Part shown: piece after piece, positions 48,817 to 59,158 of the stretch
How positions within the stretch are numbered: position 1 is the stretch's first letter
How the letters are laid out: every line of letters begins with the position of its first letter
Assembly (NCBI RefSeq): GCF_030817535.1
Contig: NZ_JAUSZL010000002.1
Span: 4,650,001-4,714,000, forward strand
Direction of reading: 5' to 3'
Length of the DNA: 64,000 nucleotides
DNA from: Streptomyces sp. V3I8
Lineage (GTDB): Bacteria; Actinomycetota; Actinomycetes; Streptomycetales; Streptomycetaceae
Program-made: the position numbers and the translations under genes
The notes under the pieces: model-generated
The model's input: only the letters and a program-made list of their open reading frames with translations
Database searches by the model: none
What the model was told of the DNA's origin: nothing

Positions 48817-49098
48817 ATGGTTTTCGGCATCGTCCTGACAGGGTTCGTCGTGGTGTTCATGGTGGTCGTCGTCGCACGGACCGCGTCCGCGTCGAGGGGG
48901 CGCGGACGGGGGCGGGGGCGCTCGCGTCGCAACAGTGACAGCTGGTGGGCCGGCAGCGGAGCGGTGGGCGGGGGCGACGGCGGCTCCTCATCCTCCTGTT
49001 CGTCCGGTTCGTCGGGTCACCACTCGTGCGGCGGTGGTTCGTCCTGCGGAGGCGGTTCGTCCTGCGGGGGCGGCGGCGGATGCGGCGGAGGCAGCTGA
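48817..49098 (+). CDS. Small Gly/Ser/Cys-rich membrane protein
   Basis: ATG 48817 follows GGAGG; 93 residues. An N-terminal membrane helix (VFGIVLTGFVVVFMVVVVAR) is followed by an RGRGRGRGRS run and a C-terminal tail of GSSCGGGSSCGGG units with at least five cysteines. The tail resembles metal- or cross-linking-type small proteins; function unknown. A comparable gene lies near here in other streptomycetes as I recall. Confidence 0.7.
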   Translation: MVFGIVLTGFVVVFMVVVVARTASASRGRGRGRGRSRRNSDSWWAGSGAVGGGDGGSSSSCSSGSSGHHSCGGGSSCGGGSSCGGGGGCGGGS

Positions 49099-49502
49099 CC
49101 GGAGCGGCAGTTGACCGGGACGGCGGCCGACACGGGGCGGCCGGGTTCCGCGGGGGTGAACCGCGTCCGCCGTGATCCACGTCCCCTCGCATGACGAGCG
49201 CCCGCCGGGGCCATCTCCCGGCGGGCGCTCCGTCCTTGTGTGACGGGGGGCGCGAGGGCGCATGCGTGAGTCGAGGGCGCACTTTCTGCGTGAACAGTTG
49301 AGCTGTGGAGCCCCCGGGGGGATGGAAACCGCACGAAGTTGGGTAAAAGCGCTGTGGCGGACGCGCCGTTCATGATTCCCTCGTATCGCCGACGCAGACC
49401 CCGGAACAACCTTCTGACCTGGCCGACCGGGCCCGATCACCGCCCGGTGCCGACCGGGGTGCGACGGACCGACCCCACCCTTGCGTGCAGCGGAGCCGAC
49501 CC
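49099..49502. other. Intergenic region with terminator
   Basis: About 404 bases. It holds the hairpin at 49196-49230. No gene is convincing. Confidence 0.6.
49196..49230 (+). terminator. Terminator after the Cys-rich membrane protein gene
   Basis: A perfect 14-base inverted repeat (gagcgcccgccggg at 49196-49209 and its complement at 49217-49230), loop of seven bases. Confidence 0.82.
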
Positions 49503-50021
49503 ATGCTCACGACCCTCAACACCGCCTACACCGACACGCGCGCGGCCGACCTCGCCTGGGCTCTCGGACGCGAAGCGCTGCCCGCGCTCGCGACACTCGA
49601 CATCGAACTCGCGGACGCGAAACTGCAGTTGAGGCTGCTCGGCGCCTCCCACCAGGTGCTCCTGGAGGAGGAGCGGGGCAGCTGTTCCGAGACCGTCGCC
49701 TGCATCGCCGGCAGCAGCACACCGCTGCCGCTCGGCGTCGCCAAGCGGGTGGGCGACTGGGAGTACGAGTTCGCCGCGCGCGTGGAGACGCTGTCGCGCG
49801 GCTCCTTCGCGGGCCGGGCCCAGGAGCTGCTCGCCCTCGTCGCCGACCATCCGAACGGACTTGCGGGGGTCTTCCCCGGCAGCCCTCACGCCTTCACCGC
49901 CATGCTCGCGCAGCGGCACGAGGGCCAGGTGCACTGGCGCACCTGGCACGCGTACCCCCAGGAAGGCCAACTGGTCGCCACCCGCACGAGGGTCGGGGCG
50001 CGGGTGCCCGCGCCCCTGTAG
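49503..50021 (+). CDS. DUF2617 family protein
   Basis: ATG 49503 gives 172 residues. Pattern: AYTDTRAADLAWALGREALP, LRLLGASHQVLLEEERGSCS, ETVACIAGSSTPLPLGVAKR and GDWEYEFAARVETLSRG. This is the DUF2617 family, conserved in actinobacteria with no known activity. It is 123 bases before the spermidine-synthase-like gene and usually travels with it. Confidence 0.82.
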   Translation: MLTTLNTAYTDTRAADLAWALGREALPALATLDIELADAKLQLRLLGASHQVLLEEERGSCSETVACIAGSSTPLPLGVAKRVGDWEYEFAARVETLSRGSFAGRAQELLALVADHPNGLAGVFPGSPHAFTAMLAQRHEGQVHWRTWHAYPQEGQLVATRTRVGARVPAPL

Positions 50022-50144
50022 GTCCTGGCTCTCCCGGGGTCGGTCCGGAGGCGTCCCCAAAACGACCGAAGTATGCACAGGGGCCGGGATTTACACACGT
50101 GTGGGTGACGTGGCGCAGTGGAGCGGTGACGTAGCGTTCCCTGG

Positions 50145-51806
50145 GTGATCGAGTCGCACGCCCCCGCCCCGCCCGGTACGGTCCCACCGCCGCCCCGCAC
50201 CGGTCCGGGCCCGGCGCGTCTGCCGGTCAGGCCGGCCACCGGGCGGTTCCTCGTGCTCACCGGCGTGTTCGTCTGTGCGGCCTGCGGACTTGTGTACGAA
50301 CTGGAACTGGTCGCCCTCGCCTCGTACTTGATGGGCGACTCCGTCACCCAGGCCTCCGTGGTGCTGTCCGTGATGGTCTTCGCGATGGGCATTGGCTCGC
50401 TGCTCGCCAAACGGCTGCGCTGCCGTGCGGCGGCCGGCTTCGGCGCCGTCGAGGCACTGCTCGCCCTGGTCGGCGGTTGCAGCGCGATGGCCCTGTACGC
50501 CGTCTTCGCCTGGACCGGTGACTGGGGCGGCGCCTGGGCCGGCGGCTCCAGTCACCTCCTGGTCGCGTTCTCGCTCGCCATCGGCCTGCTCATCGGGGCC
50601 GAGGTGCCCCTGCTCATGGAGCTGATCCAGCGTGTCCGCAGACAGGACGCGGGCGGTGCGGTCGCCGACCTGTTCGCCGCGGACTACGTGGGCGCCCTGG
50701 CCGGCGGGCTCGCGTTCCCCTTCCTGCTGCTGCCGCTGCTGGGCCAGTTGAGCGCCACGCTGATCACCGGGACGGTCAACGCGCTCGCGGGCGGCGCGCT
50801 CGTCCTCGGCGTGTTCCGGCACGACCTCACCCGGCGCGACCGCCGGCTGCTGGTCGCCGCCAACCTCCTCGTGCTCGCGCTGCTCGCCGCGGCCGCCGTC
50901 CTCGTCGACGACTTCGAGCGGTCCGCGCGGCACGCGATGTACGGCCGGGACGTACGCGTGGTCCTGCACACCGAGGTGCAGGACGTCGTCCTCACCGGCG
51001 GCACGGACGGCCGCCGGCTCGGCCTCTACCTCGACGGGCGGTTGCGGGTCAGCGGCAGTGACGAGGGCCGCTACCACGAGGCCCTCGTCCACCCCGCGAT
51101 GAACGGTTCCCGCGCGCGCGTGCTGGTCCTCGGCGGCGGCGACGGGCTCGCCGTGCGCGAGGTGCTGCGCCACCGGGGCGTACGGCACGTCGACGTCGTC
51201 GAACCCGACTCGCAGCTGGTGCGGTTGGCGCGCACCGATCCGGCACTGTCCGCGCTGAACGGGCACGCGTACCGGGATCCGCGGGTGCGGGTGGTGGCCG
51301 CGGACGCGTTCGGCTGGCTGCGGCGGGCCCCGTTGCACGCGTACGACGTCGTGGTCTGCGACCTGCCGGACCCGCGGGAGACGTCCAGTACGAAGCTGTA
51401 CTCGCAGGAGTTCTACGGGCTGGCCCGGGAGGTGCTGGCCGGCGGCGGGCGGCTCGCCGTGCACGCCGGACCCGTGGCGGCACGGCCGCGCGCCTTCTGG
51501 ACCGTCGACGCGACGGTACGGGCGGCGGGGCTGCGGACCGTGCCGTACGTGGTGGGGAGCCGTGACGTGGCGAGGGGCCGCGACACGGTGGGAGGCCGCG
51601 ACACGGCGGGCGGGTCGCGGGGCGCCCACGACTGGGGGTACGTGCTCGCCTCGCGTGCGCGGCCGCGCCTCGGGACAGGGCCGTATCTCAGGACGGGGGC
51701 GCACTTCGGGACGGGGGCGCTCAGGGCGTGCGTCCGGGCGGCCGAGCGCACCCGGCTGGAGGGGCTGCCGCCCTCCACGCTCGTCCATCCGAGGTACGCC
51801 GGCTGA
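50145..51806 (+). CDS. Membrane-fused spermidine synthase-like protein
   Basis: The 553-residue product (GTG 50145) has about seven membrane helices in residues 33-265 and a spermidine-synthase methyltransferase-fold domain after about 285. The latter has [19 protein letters not shown] (binding loop), [15 protein letters not shown] and [20 protein letters not shown]. The DLPDP sequence lies where the catalytic D of polyamine aminopropyltransferases is. It may make a polyamine-like product at the membrane. The last 90 residues contain short [13 protein letters not shown] and [16 protein letters not shown] repeats. Confidence 0.88.
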   Translation: MIESHAPAPPGTVPPPPRTGPGPARLPVRPATGRFLVLTGVFVCAACGLVYELELVALASYLMGDSVTQASVVLSVMVFAMGIGSLLAKRLRCRAAAGFGAVEALLALVGGCSAMALYAVFAWTGDWGGAWAGGSSHLLVAFSLAIGLLIGAEVPLLMELIQRVRRQDAGGAVADLFAADYVGALAGGLAFPFLLLPLLGQLSATLITGTVNALAGGALVLGVFRHDLTRRDRRLLVAANLLVLALLAAAAVLVDDFERSARHAMYGRDVRVVLHTEVQDVVLTGGTDGRRLGLYLDGRLRVSGSDEGRYHEALVHPAMNGSRARVLVLGGGDGLAVREVLRHRGVRHVDVVEPDSQLVRLARTDPALSALNGHAYRDPRVRVVAADAFGWLRRAPLHAYDVVVCDLPDPRETSSTKLYSQEFYGLAREVLAGGGRLAVHAGPVAARPRAFWTVDATVRAAGLRTVPYVVGSRDVARGRDTVGGRDTAGGSRGAHDWGYVLASRARPRLGTGPYLRTGAHFGTGALRACVRAAERTRLEGLPPSTLVHPRYAG

Positions 51807-51964
51807 GTCCGCGTCCGCCACCGCGCCCGCCATCGCGCCTGCCACCACGCCTGCCCTCGCGGCTGCCTCCGTCCGCGTGCGGATCCGTGCGGATCCTGGT
51901 GGATCCGGGGGAATCGGCGCATGTGGGGGTGCGGTACGGGTGGTGCTGGGTAGGCTCGGCCGAC

Positions 51965-52774
<810 letters not shown>

Positions 52775-52854
52775 CCGCTGCGGCGGGGCTCGGCGGGGTT
52801 CGGCGGGGCAGGGTCCTGCACCGGGTGTTTCGGCCGCGGGTGGTGGGGGCGGGT

Positions 52855-52925
52855 CGCGCAGTTCCCCGCGCCCCTGACGGGGCGTCGGCGGAGCCGTGCC
52901 GTCAGGGGCGCGGAGAACGGCGCGC
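52855..52925. repeat. Dispersed palindromic repeat (copy set 2)
   Basis: gtcgcgcagttccccgcgcc and its near-complement lie at about 52854-52925, matching the 16231-16379 and 57250-57385 sets. Confidence 0.75.
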
Positions 52926-53007
52926 CACGTCACCGGCGGCGGTCAGGGGCGAGCCCGGCCGGGACCGGTGGGGCGGAGTTTCCGGAGGACCCCGTAGGGT
53001 CGGGCCC

Positions 53008-53823
53008 GTGAGTAACGAAGACATCACGCTGACCGCCGGCAACGGCGACGTGGAAGCCACCGTCCAGCCGGCCAACGGCGGCCGCATCGGCAGCCTGAAG
53101 GTCGACGGCGTCGAACTGCTGCGCCAAGGCGACAAGTTCGGCTGCTTCCCCATGGTCCCCTGGTGCGGCCGCACCAGGAACGGCCACTTCCTGAACGGCG
53201 CCACCCCCCACCAACTCCCCCTCAACTCCCCGCCCCACGCCATCCACGGCACCGCCCGCGACGGAGCCTGGCGCACCGCGCGCAAGAGCGCCGACGAGGC
53301 CGTCATCACGTACGACCTCGTCGAACCCTGGCCGTACACCGGCCGCGTCACCCAGGCCGTCACGCTGACCGAGGACTCCCTGACACTCACCATGTCGGTG
53401 GAGACGTACGACGAGAGCTTCCCGGCGCAGATCGGCTGGCACCCTTGGTTCAACCGCACCCTCACCGGCGCCCAGGACGGCCAGGACCCCCAGGGCGTGC
53501 GCGTCGACTTCACCGCCGCCTGGCAGGAGGAGCGCGGCGACGACCACCTGCCGACCGGCCGCCGCATCGACCCGCGGCCGAGTCCCTGGGACGACTGCTT
53601 CGGGATGCCCGACGGCGTCCACGTCACGCTCACCTGGCCGGGGCAGCTCGAACTGAACGTGGCGAGCCGCGAGCAGTGGGTCGTCGTGTACGACGAGCAG
53701 GAGGCCGCCGTGTGCGTCGAACCGCAGACAGGCCCGCCCAACGGTCTCAACACCGCGCCCCGCCTGGTCACCCCCATCGAACCGCTCGAAGCCGCGACCA
53801 CCTGGACCTGGCGCCGCCTCTAA
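53008..53823 (+). CDS. Aldose 1-epimerase (mutarotase) family protein
   Basis: GTG 53008, 271 residues. Catalytic pattern: HAIHGTARDGAW (His near 84), GWHPWFNR (His near 149), and the C-terminal glutamate in CVEPQTGPPNGLN. It interconverts sugar anomers. It lies 10 bases upstream of pyrE. Confidence 0.93.
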   Translation: MSNEDITLTAGNGDVEATVQPANGGRIGSLKVDGVELLRQGDKFGCFPMVPWCGRTRNGHFLNGATPHQLPLNSPPHAIHGTARDGAWRTARKSADEAVITYDLVEPWPYTGRVTQAVTLTEDSLTLTMSVETYDESFPAQIGWHPWFNRTLTGAQDGQDPQGVRVDFTAAWQEERGDDHLPTGRRIDPRPSPWDDCFGMPDGVHVTLTWPGQLELNVASREQWVVVYDEQEAAVCVEPQTGPPNGLNTAPRLVTPIEPLEAATTWTWRRL

Positions 53824-53833
53824 GCTGACCCCC

Positions 53834-54385
53834 ATGAGCGACGACGTGCGCGGCGAGCTGCTGCAGCAGATCAAGGACAAGGCCGTGGTGCACGGCAAGG
53901 TGACCCTTTCCTCCGGTCTGGAGGCCGACTACTACGTCGACCTGCGACGGATCACCCTGGACGGCGAGGCGGCCCCGCTGGTCGGACAGGTGCTGCTCGA
54001 CCTGACGGCGGACCTGGACTTCGACGCGGTCGGCGGCCTCACGATGGGCGCCGACCCGGTGGCCGCGGCCCTGCTGCACGCCGCCCACGCGCGCGGCCGG
54101 CGCCTGGACGCCTTCGTCGTCCGCAAGGAGGCGAAGGCGCACGGCCTGCAGCGCAGGGTCGAGGGCCCGGACATCGCGGGCCGCCGCGTACTCGTCGTCG
54201 AGGACACCTCGACCACCGGCGGCTCCCCGCTCACCGCCGTCGAGGCCGTGCGCGAGGCCGGCGCGCAGGTCGTGGGCGTCGCGACCATCGTCGACCGGGC
54301 CACCGGCGCCGCGGAGAAGATCCAGGAGGGCGCGGGCGTCCCGTACCTCTACGCCTACTCCAAGGACGAACTCGGTCTCGCCTGA
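53834..54385 (+). CDS. pyrE: Orotate phosphoribosyltransferase
   Basis: 183 residues; the PRPP-binding motif VLVVEDTSTTGGS lies near residues 118-130 and KVTLSSGLEADYYVDLRR at the N-terminus, RKEAKAHG in the middle. It makes orotidine 5'-phosphate in pyrimidine synthesis. It ends before a hairpin. Confidence 0.97.
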   Translation: MSDDVRGELLQQIKDKAVVHGKVTLSSGLEADYYVDLRRITLDGEAAPLVGQVLLDLTADLDFDAVGGLTMGADPVAAALLHAAHARGRRLDAFVVRKEAKAHGLQRRVEGPDIAGRRVLVVEDTSTTGGSPLTAVEAVREAGAQVVGVATIVDRATGAAEKIQEGAGVPYLYAYSKDELGLA

Positions 54386-54440
54386 CCCGGTCCGGGTCCG
54401 GGGTCGATCCGGGTTCCGGGGCCGATCCAGGTTCCGGATC

Positions 54441-54468
54441 GGCCTGGGACCGATCCCGGTCCCAGGCC
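54441..54468 (+). terminator. Terminator after pyrE
   Basis: A perfect 12-base inverted repeat (ggcctgggaccg at 54441-54452 and its complement at 54457-54468), loop of four bases. Confidence 0.8.
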
Positions 54469-54581
54469 GGAGCATCCGGCGACGTCTGGGAAGATGGGGC
54501 CGACGATGACGTCGCCCCCTAGGTCAGGGCCAGGTCAGGGCCGTAATCAGAACGCCACCCGCACATACAAGGAGCGGACAG

Positions 54582-55604
54582 ATGCCCATCGCAACCCCCG
54601 AGGTCTACAACGAGATGCTCGACCGGGCGAAGGCAGGCAAGTTCGCCTACCCGGCCATCAACGTGACCTCGACGCAGACCCTGCACGCTGCGCTCCGCGG
54701 CTTCGCGGAGGCCGAGAGCGACGGCATCATCCAGATCTCCACCGGCGGTGCGGAGTTCCTGGGCGGCCAGCACAACAAGGACATGGTCACCGGCGCGGTG
54801 GCGCTGGCCGAGTTCGCGCACATCGTCGCCGCGAAGTACGACGTCACCGTCGCGCTGCACACGGACCACTGCCCGAAGGACAAGCTCGACGGGTACGTGC
54901 GTCCGCTGATCGCGGTCTCCGAGGAGCGCGTCAAGGCCGGCCGGAACCCGCTGTTCCAGTCCCACATGTGGGACGGCTCCGCGGAGACCCTCGCCGACAA
55001 CCTGGCCATCGCCCAGGAGCTGCTGGCCCGCGCCGCCGCCGCGAAGATCATCCTTGAGGTCGAGATCACCCCGACCGGCGGTGAGGAGGACGGCGTCTCG
55101 CACGAGATCAACGACAACCTCTACACCACGGTCGACGACGCGATCCGCACGGTCGAGGCCCTGGGCCTGGGCGAGAAGGGCCGCTACCTGCTGGCCGCGT
55201 CCTTCGGCAACGTGCACGGCGTCTACAAGCCGGGCAACGTCGTCCTGCGCCCCGAGCTCCTGAAGGAACTCAACGAGGGTGTGGCGGCGAAGTACGGCAA
55301 GCCGTCCCCGTTCGACTTCGTCTTCCACGGCGGCTCCGGCTCCTCCGAGGAGGAGATCCGCACGGCGCTGGAGAACGGCGTCGTGAAGATGAACATCGAC
55401 ACGGACACGCAGTACGCGTTCACGCGCCCCGTCGCGGACCACATGCTGCGCAACTACGACGGCGTCCTGAAGGTCGACGGCGAGGTCGGCAACAAGAAGA
55501 CGTACGACCCGCGCACCTGGGGCAAGCTCGCCGAGGGCTCGATGGCCAAGCGCGTCACCGAGGCCTGCGGCCACCTGCGTTCCACGGGTACGAGGATCAA
55601 GTAG
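54582..55604 (+). CDS. fba: Class II fructose-bisphosphate aldolase
   Basis: 340 residues with the class II pattern: HTDHCPKDKLDGYVRPLI (zinc histidine), LEVEITPTGGEEDG, SFGNVHGVYKPGN and FHGGSGSSEEEI. It splits fructose 1,6-bisphosphate in glycolysis. GGAGC precedes the ATG. It stands alone between hairpins. Confidence 0.98.
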   Translation: MPIATPEVYNEMLDRAKAGKFAYPAINVTSTQTLHAALRGFAEAESDGIIQISTGGAEFLGGQHNKDMVTGAVALAEFAHIVAAKYDVTVALHTDHCPKDKLDGYVRPLIAVSEERVKAGRNPLFQSHMWDGSAETLADNLAIAQELLARAAAAKIILEVEITPTGGEEDGVSHEINDNLYTTVDDAIRTVEALGLGEKGRYLLAASFGNVHGVYKPGNVVLRPELLKELNEGVAAKYGKPSPFDFVFHGGSGSSEEEIRTALENGVVKMNIDTDTQYAFTRPVADHMLRNYDGVLKVDGEVGNKKTYDPRTWGKLAEGSMAKRVTEACGHLRSTGTRIK

Positions 55605-55662
55605 GCGTCACAGGCAGTACCTACCTACCTGGTTGGCTGGCTAGGTAGGTGAGCAGGCAGGT

Positions 55663-55705
55663 GCGGCGGGGCCCGGTTGTCCACAGGCAGACCGGGCCCC
55701 GCCGC
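55663..55705. terminator. Terminator between fba and MFS gene
   Basis: Fifteen-base perfect arms (55663-55677 and 55691-55705), 13-base loop. A weaker acctacct/aggtaggt hairpin at about 55623-55650 precedes it. Confidence 0.85.
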
Positions 55706-55725
55706 ATGTCCGTATCATCCGGAGC

Positions 55726-57246
55726 ATGGCTGCCCCACCACAGGAGTCTCCGGAGTCCGCGGAGTCGCCGAAGTCTCCGGCTGTCAGGATGTCCTCTCCC
55801 GCGGGGAGGTGGATCCTGCTGACCACCGTGCTCGGATCGAGCATGGCGATGCTGGACTCGACCGTGGTGAACGTCGCGCTGCCGACGATCGGCCGCGACC
55901 TCGACGCGGACCTGGCCGCCCTCCAGTGGACCGTCACCGCCTACATGCTGACCCTCGCGGGCCTCATCCTGCTGGGCGGCTCCCTCGGTGACCGCTTCGG
56001 ACGCCGCAAGGTGTTCGTCGTCGGCGTGGTCTGGTTCGCGGCGGCGTCCCTGCTGTGCGGGCTGGCGCCGAACGCGGGTGTGCTGATCGCGGCCCGCGCC
56101 CTGCAGGGGGTCGGCGGTGCGCTGCTCACCCCCGGTTCGCTGGCCCTGATCCAGGCGTCGTTCCATCCGGACGACCGGGCCCGAGCCGTCGGCCTGTGGT
56201 CGGGGTTCGGCGGTATCGGCGCGGCGGTCGGCCCCTTCCTGGGCGGCTGGCTGGTGGACGGCCCCGGCTGGCGCTGGGTGTTCCTCCTGAACGTGCCGCT
56301 CGCGCTGCTCTGCGCCCCGATCGCCCTGCGCCACGTACCGGAGTCGAAGGACGGCCGGGTGCACGGGCGCGGTTTCGACGTGCTCGGCGCCGTCCTCGGC
56401 GCGCTGGCGCTCGCCCTGGTGACGTACGCCCTCATCGAGGCGCCCGGTGGTCAGGTCCCCGTCGTGGCGGTGACGGCGGCGGCCGGTGTCGGGGCGGGTG
56501 TCGCCTTCGTGGCCGTGGAGCGGCGGCGGGCCGACCCGATGATGCCGCTCGACGTCTTCGCGTCGCGCCAGTTCACGGTGATCAACCTCGTCACGCTGTG
56601 CGTGTACGCGGCCTTCGGCGGGTTCTTCTTCCTCTCCGCGGTCCAGCTCCAGGTCGTGGCCGGGTACTCGGCCCTCGGCGCCGGTACGGCCCTGCTGCCG
56701 ACGACGGTCCTGATGCTGCTGCTGTCGGCCCGCTCGGGTGAGCTGAGCGAGCGAATAGGCCCGCGCATCCCGCTCACCGTGGGCCCGCTGCTGTGCGCGG
56801 CCGGGATGCTGCTGATGCTGCGGGTGGGTGAGGGCGCCTCGTACGTGGCCGACGTGCTGCCCGCCGTCCTGGTGCTCGGCGCCGGCATGGTGACGCTGGT
56901 GGCACCCCTCACCGCGACCGTGCTGGCCTCGGTGGACACCGGGCGGGCGGGCCTCGCCAGCGGCATCAACAACGCGGCGGCCCGCGCGGCCGGCCTGGTC
57001 GCGGTCGCCGCGCTGCCGCTGCTGGCGGGGATGGGCGAGGAGGCGTACCGCTCGGCGTCCGCCTTCGACGACGCGTTCCACCGGGCGATGCCGCTGTGCG
57101 CGGGTGTCCTCGCGCTGGGCGCGCTGATCGCGTTCACCACGGTACGCAGGCCCCCGCCGGGCTGCCTCCGCCCGGAATGCCGCACACACGCGGGTGTGAC
57201 GGCACCCCCACTGGAACCGAACCGCTCCCGGGGACGACTGAAGTAA
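55726..57246 (+). CDS. MFS drug exporter (DHA2/EmrB type)
   Basis: 506 residues with 14 predicted membrane helices. Motif A is GDRFGRRKVFVVG; LDSTVVNVALPTI starts helix 1 and ARALQGVGGALLTPGSLALI is motif C-like. A Pro/Ser start precedes the first helix. It likely exports a drug or dye in exchange for protons; substrate unknown. Confidence 0.9.
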   Translation: MAAPPQESPESAESPKSPAVRMSSPAGRWILLTTVLGSSMAMLDSTVVNVALPTIGRDLDADLAALQWTVTAYMLTLAGLILLGGSLGDRFGRRKVFVVGVVWFAAASLLCGLAPNAGVLIAARALQGVGGALLTPGSLALIQASFHPDDRARAVGLWSGFGGIGAAVGPFLGGWLVDGPGWRWVFLLNVPLALLCAPIALRHVPESKDGRVHGRGFDVLGAVLGALALALVTYALIEAPGGQVPVVAVTAAAGVGAGVAFVAVERRRADPMMPLDVFASRQFTVINLVTLCVYAAFGGFFFLSAVQLQVVAGYSALGAGTALLPTTVLMLLLSARSGELSERIGPRIPLTVGPLLCAAGMLLMLRVGEGASYVADVLPAVLVLGAGMVTLVAPLTATVLASVDTGRAGLASGINNAAARAAGLVAVAALPLLAGMGEEAYRSASAFDDAFHRAMPLCAGVLALGALIAFTTVRRPPPGCLRPECRTHAGVTAPPLEPNRSRGRLK

Positions 57247-57249
57247 AAC

Positions 57250-57385
57250 CCCGCCCCCTCCAGGGACCCCCGTCAGGGGCGCGGGAAGGGACGCGCTCCG
57301 CCATGTACGGGGCCCCTTCAGGGGCGCGGGGAGGAACGCGCTCCGCCACGTACGGCCCCGTCAGGGGCGCGGGGAACTGCGCGAC
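57250..57385. repeat. Dispersed palindromic repeat (copy set 3)
   Basis: Three tandem units containing gtcaggggcgcgggg followed by aactgcgcgacc or ggaacgcgctccgcc lie at about 57265-57385. The third matches sets 1 and 2 over gggaactgcgcga. The adjacent 57415-57495 stretch is a cccggccccg low-complexity tract. The whole gap 57247-57597 holds no gene. Confidence 0.75.
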
Positions 57386-57597
57386 CAGCCACAGCCGACC
57401 CGCGGTCGACGACTGCCGCCCGGCCCCGCCCGGTCCGGCCCGGTCCCGCCGCCCGGTCCCGCCGGGCCCCGCCCGGCCCCGCCCGGCCCCGCCAAGAAGG
57501 CCTGGAGCATCCACAGGCCGACACCCGGGGGCACCTTTTCCGAGAAAGGCCCCCCACCCGCCGACCCCGCGGCAGCGAATGCCGCAGACTGGAACCC

Positions 57598-58011
57598 ATG
57601 TCCATTCACGAGAACCTCCTCGGGGGACCGCCCCCGACCCACCTGCCCGACGACCCGGAGCCGCGCGAACTCCTCGCGAACGGCACGGCGCCCGCCGACG
57701 TCGCCGCGAAGTACCCGACCTCCTCGCTCGCGTGGGCCCGGCTCTCCGACGAGGCGTACGAGCGCGGCAGTGTCGTCGAGTCGTACGCGTACGCCCGCAC
57801 CGGTTACCACCGGGGCCTCGACTCCCTGCGCCGGAGCGGCTGGAAGGGCCACGGCCCGGTGCCGTGGGAGCACGAGCCGAACCGCGGCTTCCTGCGGGCC
57901 CTGCACGGCCTCGCCCGCGCCGCGCAGGCGATCGGCGAGCAGGCGGAGTACGAGCGCTGCGCGCAGTTCCTGAAGGACTCCTCCGAGACCGCGGCCCGGA
58001 CCCTGGGCTAG
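57598..58011 (+). CDS. DUF3151 family protein
   Basis: 137 residues: SIHENLLGGPPPTHLPDDPE, LANGTAPADVAAKYPTSSLA, WARLSDEAYERGSVVESYAY and AYARTGYHRGLDSLRRSGWK. This is the DUF3151 family, conserved in actinobacteria near fba and the kynurenine genes. No activity is known. Confidence 0.9.
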   Translation: MSIHENLLGGPPPTHLPDDPEPRELLANGTAPADVAAKYPTSSLAWARLSDEAYERGSVVESYAYARTGYHRGLDSLRRSGWKGHGPVPWEHEPNRGFLRALHGLARAAQAIGEQAEYERCAQFLKDSSETAARTLG

Positions 58012-58013
58012 CC

Positions 58014-58100
58014 CCACCGGCTCCCGGCCCCGGCCCTCGGCCCCGGCCCTCGGCCCCGGCCCTCGGTCCCGGTTCCTGACCCCGGCCCTCGGTCCCGGCC
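58014..58100. repeat. ccggccctcgg tandem repeat
   Basis: Five or six 13-base units (cccggccctcggc and variants) run from about 58022 to 58100 after the DUF3151 stop. Confidence 0.75.
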
Positions 58101-58273
58101 CACCGGCCACGTAAGACCCCGCAGGGCCACGTATGTGCAGGTCCGCCTGGTGTGACCAGGCGGACCTTGCGGTTCTGGGGCACGATTGTGGAGGATGCCG
58201 GTTGGGGACCGGGGCCCCCGTGTCGGAATTCGGCAGGGGCGGACCGCTACCCGGAGTACAGCAGGAGACAGCG

Positions 58274-59158
58274 ATGTCCCAACAGGCTCAGCCCCGTGAA
58301 GCGAACAAGGCACACGAAGCGCACGAAGCCCACGCGGTGGCTTCGGAGCCCGAGACCCCGCATCTCGACTTCCAGGGCACGACCCCGTACGAGGACTACG
58401 TCCAGGCGGACGTCCTGACCCACCTCCAGCACACCCTCTCCGACGACCCCGGAGAGATGGTCTTCCTGGTGACCACCCAGGTCATGGAGCTGTGGTTCAC
58501 CGTCATCGTGCACGAGTGGGAGACCGCGGCGAAGGCACTGCGCGAGGACCGGGTGCCGGTCGCGGTGGCGGCCCTGAAGCGGTCGGTACGGGAGCTGGAG
58601 GCGCTCAACGCGTCCTGGAAGCCCCTCGGCCAGCTCACTCCGGCCCAGTTCAACTCGTACCGCAGCGCCCTCGGTGAAGGCTCCGGCTTCCAGTCGGCCA
58701 TGTACCGCCGCATGGAGTTCCTGCTCGGCGACAAGTCCGCGTCGATGCTCGTACCGCACCGCGGCGCGCCCCGCGTCCACGCCGAGCTGGAGAAGGCCCT
58801 GCAGGAACCGAGCCTGTACGACGAGGTGCTGCGGCTCCTCGCGCGGCGCGGGCACGCGATCCCGGCGTCGGTCGTCCAGCGTGACGTGTCCGGCCGCTAC
58901 GAGCCGTCCCCCGAGGTCGAGGCCGTGTGGACGGACCTGTACGCCGGTGACGAGAGCTCCGAACTCGCCCGGCTCGGCGAGGCGTTGACCGACGTCGCCG
59001 AACTCGTGTGGCGCTGGCGCAACGACCATCTGGTCGCCACCCGGCGGGCCATGGGCTCCAAGACGGGCACGGGCGGCTCGGCCGGTGTGGCCTGGCTGGA
59101 GAAGCGGGCCCGCAAGAACGTCTTCCCCGAGCTGTGGACGGCACGGTCGCATGTCTGA
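58274..59158 (+). CDS. kynA: Tryptophan 2,3-dioxygenase
   Basis: ATG 58274 follows AGGAGA; 294 residues. Pattern: TPYEDYVQADVLTHLQH, DEMVF-type GEMVFLVTTQVMELWFT, and the FQSAMYRRMEFLLG block of heme tryptophan dioxygenases. An N-terminal HEAHEAHAVA repeat is additional. It opens the indole ring of tryptophan to N-formylkynurenine. It overlaps kynU by eight bases, so the two are coupled. Confidence 0.94.
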   Translation: MSQQAQPREANKAHEAHEAHAVASEPETPHLDFQGTTPYEDYVQADVLTHLQHTLSDDPGEMVFLVTTQVMELWFTVIVHEWETAAKALREDRVPVAVAALKRSVRELEALNASWKPLGQLTPAQFNSYRSALGEGSGFQSAMYRRMEFLLGDKSASMLVPHRGAPRVHAELEKALQEPSLYDEVLRLLARRGHAIPASVVQRDVSGRYEPSPEVEAVWTDLYAGDESSELARLGEALTDVAELVWRWRNDHLVATRRAMGSKTGTGGSAGVAWLEKRARKNVFPELWTARSHV